In this document: positions 9,090 to 21,049 of the stretch, piece after piece
Layout of the letters: each line of letters starts with the position of its first letter
Position numbering within the stretch: the stretch's first letter is position 1
Made by a program: the position numbers and the translations under genes
From: Chamaelirium japonicum
Lineage: Eukaryota; Streptophyta; Magnoliopsida; Liliales; Melanthiaceae
Assembly (NCBI GenBank): GCA_947650365.1
Contig: CANTAL010000002.1
Location: forward strand, 2,859,501 to 2,923,500
Direction: 5' to 3'
Length of the DNA: 64,000 bases
The notes under the pieces: model-generated
Databases searched by the model: none
What the model was told of the DNA's origin: nothing
The model's input: only the letters and a program-made list of their open reading frames with translations

Positions 9090-9930
9090 CAGAACACAGA
9101 GAAGAAGCACCAGTGGCCATGGCTCACAGCCTGCCCGGGACCAACACGTGGCTGTGGCTCGTAACCCGCCCGGAGACCCTACGCGAGGTCGCTTGCGGCA
9201 GGTATCTGCAGCCCGCCCGGTGTGGACCCTGACCGTGCGCGGCTAGTTCGCACCAGAAGGAGGCCGCCCGTGGAAGGTGCTCCCGGCCCGCCCCGATGCT
9301 TGCAGTAGCGGAGAGCTGCGTTCCTTGGACATAGCAGCATCATCCTCGAGGTCTCACCCATGAGACGCCGAGCCAAAGCCCACGCCGCAAGATCGCCCGT
9401 GGCTGGAGCCCGCAGCTTGCCCGACGCCGACCCTGACCGTGTGTGGCAAGCCTGCACCGGAAGGAGATCGCTCGTGGCTGATGCTCCCGGCCCGCCCGGC
9501 GTTTGAGGAATACTGAGAGTCAAAGCTCTCGACGCAGATCGCTCACGACTGGTGCCCGCAGCTCGCCCGACGCAGACCCTGACCGTGTGTGACAAGCTCG
9601 CACCGGAAGGAGATCGCTCGTGGCTGATGCTCCCGGCCCGCCCACCGTTTGTGAAATACTGGGAGTCAAAGCTCTCGGCGCAAGTCGTCCACGGCTGGAG
9701 CCCGCAGCTCGCTCGACGCAGACCCTGACCGCGTGTGACGAGCTCGCACCGGAAGGAGATCGCTCGTGGCTGACGCTCCCGGCCCGCCCAGCGTTTGTGA
9801 AGTACTGAGAGTCAAAGCTCTCGACGCAGACCGCCCACGGCAGGAGCCCGCAGCCAACAAAGTGGAGGTCGCCAATGACTGGCAGTTGAAGCTCTCGACG
9901 CAGACCGCCCGTGGCTACTATCTCCGGCCC
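9090..9930 (+). repeat. Degenerate ~146-bp tandem array inside the retrotransposon
   Basis: The marker GCACCGGAAGGAGATCGCTC starts at 9454, 9600 and 9746, exactly 146 bp apart. A diverged copy (GCACCAGAAGG) is at 9250, and further fragments flank these on both sides. Units carry CCCGGCCCGCC, AGTCAAAGCTCTCGACGCAG and CAGACCCTGACCGTGTG. The GCTCGCCC words echo those in the LTR. The open frames of 60-140 codons here have no recognised domain. Confidence 0.85.
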
Positions 9931-10030
9931 GCCAGGAAACTGTTGCAGCAGACATTGATATCAGGCACATTACAAGGGATAAGAGCTCGCTAAGACTCCT
10001 GAGCAAGCATCGAGTTTCCTCGATCACTCC

Positions 10031-10045
10031 CTCAAGAGGGGGTAA
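10031..10045 (+). other. Polypurine tract (PPT)
   Basis: CTCAAGAGGGGGTAA abuts the TG of the right LTR. A purine run at this place primes plus-strand DNA synthesis in LTR elements. Confidence 0.85.
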
Positions 10046-10532
10046 TGTTGGGGGTAGTCAAAAACCACGTACCTTGGATAGTGTTGGGGGTAGTCAAAAA
10101 CCACGTACCTTGGATAGCGTTGCAAACACACCTGAGATAGAGCTCTCGAGGGAGCCCATCCAGGAGTTGGAACCCTCGGAAGCCGAGCGTGCCCCCTTTC
10201 CAAGCTCGCATCGGAGCTCGCCCAAATTCGGTAAATGGCTTAGATAAAGAGCGCGAAGGAGCTTGCCCGAGCTCACTCAGGAGCTCACCCAAGTTCACTC
10301 AGGAGCTCGCCCTCTCAGCCCGTAAGGAGCTCACCCCCCACATGGAGCTGAATGGACACCCTGTATCTGAGTGCAGCTCGCCCCCCAGCCCGCAAGGAGC
10401 TCGCCCCGCATTAAGATGAGCTCGCCAAGCTCGCACAGAAGTTCGCCCTCTCCCCCGTGCTCACCAAATCATCCTGGTAGGGAGCGAGATCCACATTGGG
10501 CTGAAGGGGCCCTAGGCGAAGAGCTCGCCCAA

Positions 10533-10686
10533 GCTCGCTTAGGAGGTCACCCAGGCTCGCTTAGGAGGTCGCCCAGGCTCGCTCAGGAGCTCGCCCAGGC
10601 TCGCTCAGGAGCTCGCCCATGCTCGCTCAGGAGGTCGCCCATGCTCACCCAGGAGCTCGCCCATGCTCGCCCAGGAGCTCGCCCAA
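10533..10686 (+). repeat. 22-bp minisatellite in 3' LTR, seven units
   Basis: Units start every 22 bp from 10533 to 10665. The extra unit relative to the left LTR is of the GCTCGCTCAGGAGCTCGCCC type (10577 or 10599). Confidence 0.93.
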
Positions 10687-10930
10687 GCTCGCCCGGACCC
10701 CTGTTTATCGAAGAGGTCGCTCCTGCGAGGTCCGACTCTTGATAAATATGGAGGAAAGGACGGAGCAGTACAGGGCGAGCTTGCCTTTGCTTTCTCCCTG
10801 AGACCGCCCAGACTTGAACATTCCAGAATAGCCACCTGGCCACGACAAGAAAGATGCTCTCCCCCACTCAAACCGCCTGGCAGGCTTAACGACAGAATGT
10901 CAGGGCGCGAGTACCAAAGGCTGTCAGACC

Positions 10931-11015
10931 CACGTGAGCCAGAACATGGGGGTCTAGAAGGCCCTGGAAGAATCTCCACGTGTCGGGCCACGGTAGGCCG
11001 CCTATTGCTATAAAT
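10931..11015 (+). promoter_or_regulatory. 3' LTR promoter pointing into the satellite
   Basis: CACGTG at 10931-10936 and 10977-10982 and CTATAAAT at 11008-11015 are conserved from the left LTR. Transcription starting here would leave the element at 11211 and run into the F-oriented satellite. Activity is inferred, not shown. Confidence 0.6.
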
Positions 11016-11211
11016 GCACACCCCCAGGCTCCAAAGTACAGGTTGGAAATCCCTTTCCCTACCACTTGGGTATACAACAGCTCTCCGTTGTGCTACTGTA
11101 ACTGACTTGAGCGTCGGAGGGTCTGCGCTCCTAAGGGAGCCAGCCGTACTCACGTTCTCTTTTCTTGGTCTTACAGGTGGCTCGCAAGGACCAGGAAAAA
11201 TCCCCCAAACA

Positions 11212-11216
11212 GATAC
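11212..11216. repeat. Right target-site duplication GATAC
   Basis: These five bases are identical to 5289-5293, next to the LTR end CA. Confidence 0.93.
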
Positions 11217-12079
11217 ATTCATGCGAATGAATTAGAATGGATCATACGAATGAATTAGAATGGATCGTACGAATGAAAGAGAATGGATTGTACGAATGAG
11301 ATACAATGGATCGTACAAATGAATTAGAATGGATACATTCATGCGAATGAATTAGAATGGATCGTACGAAGGAATTAGAATGGATCGTTCGAATGAATTA
11401 GAACGGATCATACGAATGAATTAGAATGGATCGTACGAATGAAATAGAATGGATTGTACGAATGAGATAGAATGGATCGTGCGAATGAATTAGAATGGAT
11501 CGTATTAATGAATTAGAATGGATCGTGCGAATGAATTAGAATGGATCGTACGAAGGAATTAGAATGGATAGTACGAATGAATTAGAATGGATACCTTCGT
11601 GCAAATGAATTAGAATGGATCGTACGAATGAAATAGAATGGATCGTGTGAATGAATTAGAATGGATCGTACGAATGACTTAGAATGGATCGTACGAATGA
11701 CTTAGAATGGATCGTTCGAATGAATTAGAATCGATTGTGCGAATGAATTAGAATGGATCGTACGAATGAATTAGAAAGGATACATTCGTGCGAATGAATT
11801 AGAATGGATCGTATGAGTGTGAATGAATTAGAATGGATCGTACGAATGAATTAGAATGGATCGTACGAATGAATTAGAATGGATCGTACGAATGAATTAG
11901 AATGGATACATTCGTGCAAAAGAATTAGAATGGATTGTATGAATGAATTAGAATGGATCGTGCGAATGAATTAGAATGGATCGTGCGAATGAATTAGAAT
12001 GGATCGTACGAATGAATTAGAATGGATCGTACGAATGAATTAGAATGGATCGTACGAATGAATTAGAAAGGATACATTC
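11217..12079 (+). repeat. 23-bp satellite, F block
   Basis: The array resumes directly after the retrotransposon, in the same orientation as before it and completing the interrupted 28-bp variant unit. The block ends at a CGAATTCATTC switch near 12080. Confidence 0.95.
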
Positions 12080-12719
12080 GAATTCATTCATACGATCCAT
12101 TCTAATTCCTTCGTACGATCCATATTCTAATTCATTCGCACGATCCATTCTAATTCATTCATACGATCCATTCTAATTTATTCGCACGATCCATTCTAAT
12201 TCATTCGTACGATCCATTCTAATTCATTCGCACAATCTATTCTAATTCATTCGAACGATCCATTCTAATTCATTCATACGATCCATTCTACTTCATTCGT
12301 ACGATCTATTCTATTTCATTCGTACAATCCTTTCTTACTCAATCGTATGATCCATTCTAATCCATTCGCACAATCAATGCTAATTCATTCGTACGATCCT
12401 TTCTAATTCATTCGTACGATCCATTCTAATTCCTTCGTATGATCCTTTCTAATTCATTCGTACGGTATGATCCATTCTAATTCATTCGCACAATCTATTC
12501 TAATTCATTCGTACGATCCATTCTAATCCATTCTACGATCCATTCTAATTCATTCGTACGTTCCATTCTAATTCATTAGCACGATAAATGCTAATTCATT
12601 CGTACGATCCATTCTATTTCATTCGCACGATCCATTCTAATTCATTTGCACGATCCATTCTAATTCATTCATACAATCCATTCTAATTCTTTTGCACGAA
12701 TGTATCCATTCTAATTCAT
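12080..12719 (-). repeat. 23-bp satellite, R block
   Basis: Monomers read CCATTCTAATTCATTCGTAC on the + strand. The subfamily with GCACAATCTATTC is frequent. The return to F at about 12720 is through CTAATTCATTACGAATGAG, a palindrome-like join lacking part of the CGTACG core. Confidence 0.95.
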
Positions 12720-13836
12720 TACGAATGAGTAAGAATGGATTGTACGAATGAATTAGAATGGATACATTCGTGCGAATGAATTAGAATGGATCATACGAAT
12801 GAGTAAGAATGGATCGTACGAATGAAATAGAATGGATTTTACGAATGAATTAGAATGGATCGTTCAAATGAATTAGCATTGATCGTGCTAATGAATTAGA
12901 ATCGAACGTACGAATGAATTAGAATGGATCGTAGAATGAATTAGAATGGATCGTACGAATGAATTAGAATAGATTGTGCGAATGAATTAGAATGGATCAT
13001 ACCGTACGAATGAATTAGAATGGATCAGACGAAGGAATTAGAATGGATCGTACGAATGAATTAGAAAGGATCGTACGAATGAATTAGAATAGATTGTGCG
13101 AATGAATTAGAATGGATCATACCGTACGAATGAATTAGAATGGATCATACGAAGGAATTAGAATGGATCGTACGAATGAATTAGAAAGGATCGTACGAAT
13201 GAATTAGAATGGATACATTCGTGCGAATGAATTAGAATGGATCATACGAATGAGTAAGAATGGATCGTACGAATGAAATAGAATGGATTGTACGAATGAA
13301 TTAGAATGGATCGTACGAATGAATTAGCATTGATCGTGCTAATGAATTAGAATGGAACGTACGAATGAATTAGAATGGATCGTAGAATGAATTAGAATGG
13401 ATCGTACGAATGAATTAGAATAGATTGTGCGAATGAATTAGAATGGATCATACCGTACGAATGAATTAGAATGGATCATACGAAGGAATTAGAATGGATC
13501 GTACGAATGAATTAGAAAGGATCGTACGAATGAATTAGCATTGATTGTGCGAATGGATCAGAATGGATCATACGATTGAGTAAGAAAGGATTGTACGAAT
13601 GAAATAGAATAGATCGTACGAATAAATTAGAATGGATCGTATGAATGAATTAGAATGGATCGTTCGAATGAATTAGAATAGATTGTGCGAATGAATTAGA
13701 ATGGATCGTACGAATGAATTAGAATGGATCGTGCGAATAAATTAGAATGGATCGTATGAATGAATTAGAATGGATCGTGCGAATGAATTAGAATATGGAT
13801 CGTACGAAGGAATTAGAATGGATCGTACGAATGAAT
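12720..13836 (+). repeat. 23-bp satellite, F block with local tandem duplication
   Basis: A stretch with the marker CATACCGTACGAATG repeats at about 12998, 13118 and 13450. The 12960-13080 text is nearly repeated at 13080-13200, and 12765-13010 resembles 13210-13460. This shows duplication of multi-monomer segments. Confidence 0.93.
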
Positions 13837-15175
13837 TCGAATGTATCCTTTTGTAATTCATTCGTACGATCCATTCTAATTCATTCGTACGATCCATTCT
13901 AATTCATTCGTGCGATCCATTCTAATTCATTCGCACGATCCATTCTAATTCATTCGCACGATCCATTCTAATTCATTCATACAATCCATTCTAATTCATT
14001 CGTACGATCCATTCTAATTCATTCGTACGATCCATTCTAATTCATTCGTATGATCCATTCTAATTCATTCGCACAATCTATTATAATTCATTCAAACGAT
14101 CCATTCTAAGTAATTCGTAATATACATTCTAATTCATTCGTACGATCCATTCTAATTCATTCGCACGATCCATTCTATTTCATTCGTACGATCCATTCTA
14201 ATTCATTTGCACGAAGGTATCCATTCTTATTCATTCGTACGATCCATTCTAATTCCTTCGTACAATCCATTCTAATTCATTCGCACGATCCATTCTAATT
14301 CATTAATACGATCCATTCTAATTCATTCGCACGATCTATTCTATCTCATTCGTACAATCCATTCTATTTCATTTGTACGATCCATTCTAATTCATTCGTA
14401 TGATCCATTCTAATTCATTCGCACGATCCATTCTAATTCCTTCGTACGATCCATTCTAATTCATTCGCATGAATGTATCCATTCTAATTCATTCGTACGA
14501 TCCATTCTATCTCATTCGTACAATCCATTCTATTTCATTCGTACGATCCATTCTAATTCATTCGTATGATCCATTCTAATTCATTCGCATGAATGTATCC
14601 ATTCTAATTCATTCGTACGATCCATTCTTTCTCATTCGTACGATCTATTCTAATTCATTCGCACGAATATATCCTTTCTAATTCATTCGTACGATCCATT
14701 CTAATTCATTCGCACAATCTATTCTAATTCATTAGTACGATCCATTCTAATTTATTCGTACGATCCATTCTAATTCATTAGCACGATCCAAATTCATTTA
14801 TCCGTACGATCTATTCTATTTCATTCGTACGATCCATTCGCATTCACTCAAACGATCCATTCTAATTCATTCATATGATCCATTCTAATTCATTCGCACG
14901 AATGTATCCATTCTAATTCATTCGAACGATCCATTCTAATTCACGATCCATTCTAATTCCTTCGTACGATCCATTCGAATTCATTCGTACGATCCATTCT
15001 AATTCATTCATACGATCCATTCTAATTCATTCGCATAATCTATTCTAATTCATTCGTACGATCCATTCTAATTCATTCGCACGATCCATTCTAATTCATT
15101 CGAACGATCCATTCTATTTCATTCGTACGATCCATGCTAATTAATTCGTACGATCCATTCTAATTCATTCGTACA
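13837..15175 (-). repeat. 23-bp satellite, R block
   Basis: This is a long minus-oriented run. A segment with CTATCTCATTCGTACAATCC followed by CTATTTCATTCGTACG appears at about 14340 and again at about 14510. The marker GCATTCACTCAAACGATCC lies near 14829. The block returns to F near 15176 at CATTCGTACGAAGG. Confidence 0.95.
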
Positions 15176-18045
15176 TTCGTACGAAGGAATTAGAATGGAG
15201 AATGGATCGTGCGAATGAATTAGAATGGATCGTGCGATAAGAATGGATCGTACGAATGAATTAGAATGGATACATTCGTGCGAATGAATTAGAATGGATC
15301 GTATGAATGAATTAGATTGGATCGTATGAATGAATTAGAATGGATCATGCGAATGAATTAGAATGGATCGTACGAATGAAATAGAATGGATCGTACGAAT
15401 GAATTAGAATGGATACATTCGTGCAAAAGAATTAGAATGGATCGTATGAATGAAATAGAATAGATCGTACGAATGAATTAGAATGGATCATGCTAATGAA
15501 TTAGAATTGATCGTACGAACGAATTAGAATAGATTGTGCGAATGAATTAGAATGGATCGTACGAATGAATTGGAATGGATACATTCGTGCGAATGAATTA
15601 CAATGGATCGTATGAATGAATTAGAGTGGATACATTCGTACAAATGAATTAGGATGGATCGTATGAATGAATTAGAGTGGATACATTCGTACGAATGAAT
15701 TAGAATAGATTGTGCGAATGAATTAGAATGGATCGTACGAATGAATTACAATGGATCGTACGAATGAATTAGAATGGATCGTATGAATGAATTAGAATGG
15801 ATCGTGCGAATGAATTAGAATGGATCGTACGAATGAAATAGAATGGATTCACACGAATGTATCCATTCTAATTCATTCGTACGATCCATTCTAATTCATT
15901 CGCACGATCCATTCTAATTCATCCGCACGAATGTATCCATTCTAATTCATTCGTATGATCCATTCTAATTCATTCATACGAATGAATTAGAATGGATACA
16001 TTCGTGCGGATGAATTAGAATGGATCGTGCGAATGAATTAGAATGGATCGTACGAATGAATTAGAATGGATACATTCGTGCGAATCCATTCTATTTCATT
16101 CGTACGATCCATTCTAATTCATTCGCACGATCCATTCTAATTCATTCATACGATCCATTCAAATTCATTCGTACGATCCATTCTAATTCATTCGTACGAT
16201 CCATTCTAATTCATTCGCACAATCTATTCTAATTCATTCGTACGATCCATTCTAATTCATTCGCACGATCCATTCTAATTCATTCGAACGATCTATTCTA
16301 ATTCATTCGCACGATCGTATGAATGAATTAGAATGGATACATTCGTACGAAGGAATTAAAATGGATCGTACGAATGAATTAGAATGGATCGTGCGAATGA
16401 ATTAGAATGGATTGTACGAATGAAATAGAATGGATACATTCGTGCAAAAGAATTAGAATGAATCGTTTGAGTGAATGCGAATGGATCGTACGAATGAATT
16501 AGAATGGATCGTACGAATGAATTAGAATGGATTGTACGAATGAAATAGAATGGATCGTATGAATGAATTAGAATGGATCGTTTGAGTGAATGTGAATGGA
16601 TCGTGCGAATGAATTAGAATGGATTGTACGAATGAAATAGAATGGATCGTATGAATGAATTAGAATGGATTGAATTAGAATGAATCGTACGAATGAATTA
16701 GAATGAATCATACCGTACGAATGAATTAGAATGGATCGTACGAATGAAATAGAATGGATTCGCACGAATGTATCCATTCTAATTCATTCGTACTATCCAT
16801 TCTAATTCCTTCGTACGATCCATTCTAATTCATTCGCACGAATGTATCCATTCTAATTCATTCGTATGAATGAATTAGAATGGATCATACGAATGAATTA
16901 GAATGGATACATTCGTGCGAATGAATTAGAATGGATCGTGCGAATGAATTAGAATGGATCGTACGAATGAATTAGAATGGATACATTCGTGCGAATCCAT
17001 TCTATTTCATTCGTACGATCCATTCTAATTCATTCGCACGATCCATTCTAATTCATTCATACGATCAATTCTAATTCATTCGCACGATCCATTCTAATTC
17101 ATTCGCACGATCCATTCTAATTCATTAATACGATCCATTCTAATTCATTCGCACGATCCATTCTAATTCATTCACACTCATACGATCCATTCTAATTCAT
17201 TCGTACGATCCATTCTAATTCATTCGCACAATCTATTTTAATTCATTCGTACGATCCATTCTAATTCATTCGCACGATCCATTCTTATTCATTCATACGA
17301 TCCATTCTATTTCATTCGTACGATCCATTCTTACTCATTCGTACGATCCATTCTAATTCATTTGCACGAAGGTATCCATTCTAATTCCTTCGTACGATCC
17401 ATTCTAATTCCTTCGTACGATCCATTCTAATTCATTCGTACGATCCATTCTAATTCATTCGTACGATCCATTCTAATTCATTCGCACGATCCATTCTAAT
17501 TCATTCATACAATCCATTCTATTTCATTCGTATGATCCATTCTAATTCATTCGTACGGTATGATTCATTCTAATTCATTCGTACTATTCATTCTAATTCA
17601 ATCCATTCTAATTCATTCGTACGATCATACGAATGAAATAGAATGGATCGTACGAATGAATTAGAATGGATCGTATGAATGAATTAGAATGGATCGTGCG
17701 AATGAATTAGAATGGATTGTACGAATGAAATAGAATGGATTAGCACGAATGTGTCCATTATAATTCATTCGTACGATCCATTCTATCTCATTCGTACAAT
17801 CCATTCTATTTCATTCGTACGATCCATTCTAATTCATTCATACGATCCATTCTAATTTATTCGCACGATCCATTCTAATTCATTCATACGATCCATTCTA
17901 ATTCATTCATATGATCCATTTTAATTCATTCGCATGATCCATTCTAATTCATTCGTACGATCCATTCTAATTCATTCGCACGATCCATTCTAATTCATTC
18001 GCACGATCCATTTTAATTCATTCATACGATCCTTCTAATTCATTC
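15176..18045. repeat. 23-bp satellite, rapidly alternating orientation
   Basis: Strand switches were read near 15853, 15976, 16080, 16315, 16765, 16866, 16991, 17620, 17743 and 18046. F-to-R switches near 15853, 16080, 16765 and 16991 use the standard junction in one orientation or the other. The higher-order marker (short monomer plus CATACCGTACG) is at about 16664-16720 in F and, reversed, at about 17547-17605. Confidence 0.93.
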
Positions 18046-21000
18046 GTACGAATGAATTAGAATGGATACGAATGGACCGTACGAATGAGTAAGAATGGAT
18101 CGTACGAATGAAATAGAATGGATTGTACGAATGAATTAGAATGGATCATACGAATGAATTAGAATGGAATCATCCGTGCGAATGAATTAGAATGGATCGT
18201 ACGAATGAGTGGAATGGATCGTGCGAATGAATTAGAATGGATCGTACGAATGAAATAGAATGGATTGTACGAATGAGATAGAATGGATCGTACGAATGAA
18301 TTAGAATGGATACATTCATGTGAATGAATTAGAATGGATCATACGAATGAATTAGAATGGATTCATTCGTGCGAATGAATTAGAATGGATCGTACGAATG
18401 AGTAAGAATGGATCGGACGAATGAGTAAGAATGGATCGGACGAATGAATTAGAATGGATTGAATTAGAATGAATCGTACGAATGAATTAGAATGGATCGT
18501 ACGAATGAATTAGAATGGATCGTACGAATGAATTAGAACGGATCGTACGAATGAATTAGAATAGATTGAATTAGAATGAATCGTACGAATGAATTAGAAT
18601 GAATCATACCGTACGAATGAATTAGAATGGATCATACGAAGAAATTAGAATGGATCGTACGAATGAATTAGAATGGATCGTAGGAATGAATTAGAATGGA
18701 TCGTACGAAGGAATTAGAATGGATCGTACGAAGGAATTAGAATGGATAGTACGAATGAATTATAATGGATACCTTCGTGCAAATGAATTAGAATGGATCG
18801 TACGAATGAGTAAGAATGGATCGTACGAATAAAATAGAATGGATCGTACGAATAAATTAGAATAGATTGTGCGAATGGATTCGAATGGATCATACGATTG
18901 AGTAAGAAAGGATTGTACGAATGAATTAGAATGGATTGTACGAATAAATTAGAATGGATCGTACGAATGAATTAGAATAGATTGTACGAATGAATTAGAA
19001 TGGATCGTACGAATGAGTAAGAATGGATCGTACGAATGAATTAGAATGGATTGAATTAGAATGGATTGTACGAATGAATTAGAATGGATCGTACGAATGA
19101 AATAAAATGGATTGTATGAATGAATTAGAATGGATCGTGCGAATGAATTAGAATGGATCGTACGAATGAAATAGAATAGATTCGCACGAATGAATTAGAA
19201 TGGATCGTTCGAATGAATTAGAATAGATTGTGCGAATGAATTAGAATGGATCGTACGAATGAATTAGAAAGGATATATTCGTGCGAATGAATTAGAATAG
19301 ATCGTATGAATGAATTAGATTGGATCGTATTAATGAATTAGAATGGATTGTGCGAATGAATTAGAATGGATCGTACGAATGAATTAGAATGGATACATTC
19401 GTGCGAATGAATTAGAATGGATCGTATGAATGAATTAGAATCGATCGTACGAATGAAATAGAATGGATTGTACGAATGAGATAGAATGGATCTTGTACGA
19501 ATGAGATAGAATGGATCGTACGAATGAATTAGATTGGATCGTGCGAATGAATTAGAATGGATCGTACGAATGAATTAGAATGGATCGAACGAATGAATTA
19601 GAATGGATATATTCGTACGAATGAATTAGAATGGATCGTACGAATGAATTAGAATGGATCGTACGAAGGAATTAGAATGGATCGTACGAAGGAATTAGAA
19701 TGGATACCTTCGTGCAAATGAATTAGAATGGATCGTGCGAATGAATTAGAATGGATCGTGCGAATGAATTAGAATGGATCGTGCGAATGATTTAGAATGG
19801 ATCGTACGAATGAATTAGAATGGATCGTACGAATGAATTAGAATGGATCATACGAAGGAATTAGAATGGATCGTGCTAATGAATTAGAATGGATCGTACG
19901 AATGAATTAGAATGGATCGTACTAATGAATTAGAATAGATTGTGCGAATGAATTAGAATGGATCGTACGAATGAATTAGAATGGATCATGCTAATGAATT
20001 AGAATGAGATAGAATGGATCGTGCGAATGAATTAGAATGGATCGTACGAATGAATTAGAATGGATCGTATGAATGAATTAGAATGGATCGTGCGAATGAA
20101 ATAGAATGGATTGTACGAATGAGATAGAATGGATCGTACGAATGAATTAGAATGGATACATTCATGCGAATGAATTAGAATGGATCATACGAATGAATTA
20201 GAATGGATCGTACGAATGAATTAGAATGGATCGTATGAATGAATTAGAATGGATCGTGCGAATGAATTAGAATGGATCGTGCGAATGAATTAGAATGGAT
20301 CGTACGAATGAATTAGAATGGATCGTATGAATGAATTAGATTGGATCGTATTAATGAATTAGAATGGATCGTGCGAATGAATTAGAATGGATAGTACGAA
20401 TGAATTAGAATGGATCGTACGAATGACTTAGAATGGATCGTTCGAATGAATTAGAATCGATTGTGCGAATGAATTGGAATGGATCGTACGAATGAATTAG
20501 AATGGATACATTCGTGCGAATGAATTAGAATGGATCGTATGAATGAATTAGAATGGATTGTGCGAATGAATAAGAATGGATCGTACGAATGAATTAGAAT
20601 GGATCGTACGAATGAATTAGAATGGATCGTATGAATGAATTAGAATGGATTGAATTAGAATGAATCGTACGAATGAATTAGTATTGATCGTGCTAATGAA
20701 TTAGAATGGAACGTACGAATGAATTAGAATGGATCGTAGAATGGATCGTATGAATGAATTCGAATGGATCGTATGAATGAATTAGAATGGATCGTGCGAA
20801 TGAATTACAATGGATCGTACGAATGAATTAGAATAAATTGTGCGAATGAATTAGAATAGATCGTACGAATGAATTAGAATGGATCGTACGAATGAATTAG
20901 AATGGATCTTATGCATGAATTAGAATGGATCGTGCGAATGAATTAGAATGGATCGTACGAAGGATTTAGAATGGATCGTGCGAATGAATTAGAATGGATC

Positions 21001-21049
21001 GTGCGAATGAATTAGAATGGATCGTACGAATGAAATAGAATGGATTCGC
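18046..21049 (+). repeat. 23-bp satellite, longest single-orientation block (3.0 kb)
   Basis: About 130 monomers lie in one orientation without a strand switch. All main variants occur here: AAGG units, the linked AATAGATTGTGC subfamily, 28-bp units with ATACATTCGTGC, and the higher-order marker at 18560-18620. The block starts at the palindrome centred on 18047 and ends at the standard junction near 21049. Confidence 0.95.

Larger units (their letters stand above)
5294..11211 (+). mobile_element. Non-autonomous LTR retrotransposon, gag-only (TR-GAG type), Ty3/gypsy-like
   Basis: The element is 5918 bp, bounded by two near-identical LTRs that start TGTTGGGGG and end CCCCCAAACA, and by the target duplication GATAC. 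A primer-binding site follows the left LTR and a polypurine tract precedes the right LTR. Between them are a Gag reading frame broken by two stops and about 2.2 kb without any protease, reverse transcriptase, RNase H or integrase. That space holds three families of tandem repeats. An element with LTRs and only gag must borrow Pol from a related autonomous copy. Its base composition is far more GC-rich than the satellite around it. The ends, PBS, PPT and target duplication show it inserted as an intact unit. Confidence 0.93.
10046..11211 (+). repeat. 3' LTR (1166 bp)
   Basis: It starts TGTTGGGGG and ends CCCCCAAACA, and matches the left LTR. By eye it differs at about 12 positions, all but one of them transitions, and by one extra 22-bp unit. 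The 36-bp terminal duplication (10046-10117) is intact. Confidence 0.95.

Noticed and set aside
9179-9595. 138-codon minus-strand frame in the 146-bp array
   Set aside because: It is a repetitive by-product of the array. Neighbouring repeat copies give similar partial peptides in other frames.
7808-10030. Remnant pol (protease, reverse transcriptase, integrase)
   Set aside because: I looked for DxG protease, YxDD-type reverse transcriptase and HHCC integrase signatures in the listed translations and found none. The space is filled by tandem repeats.
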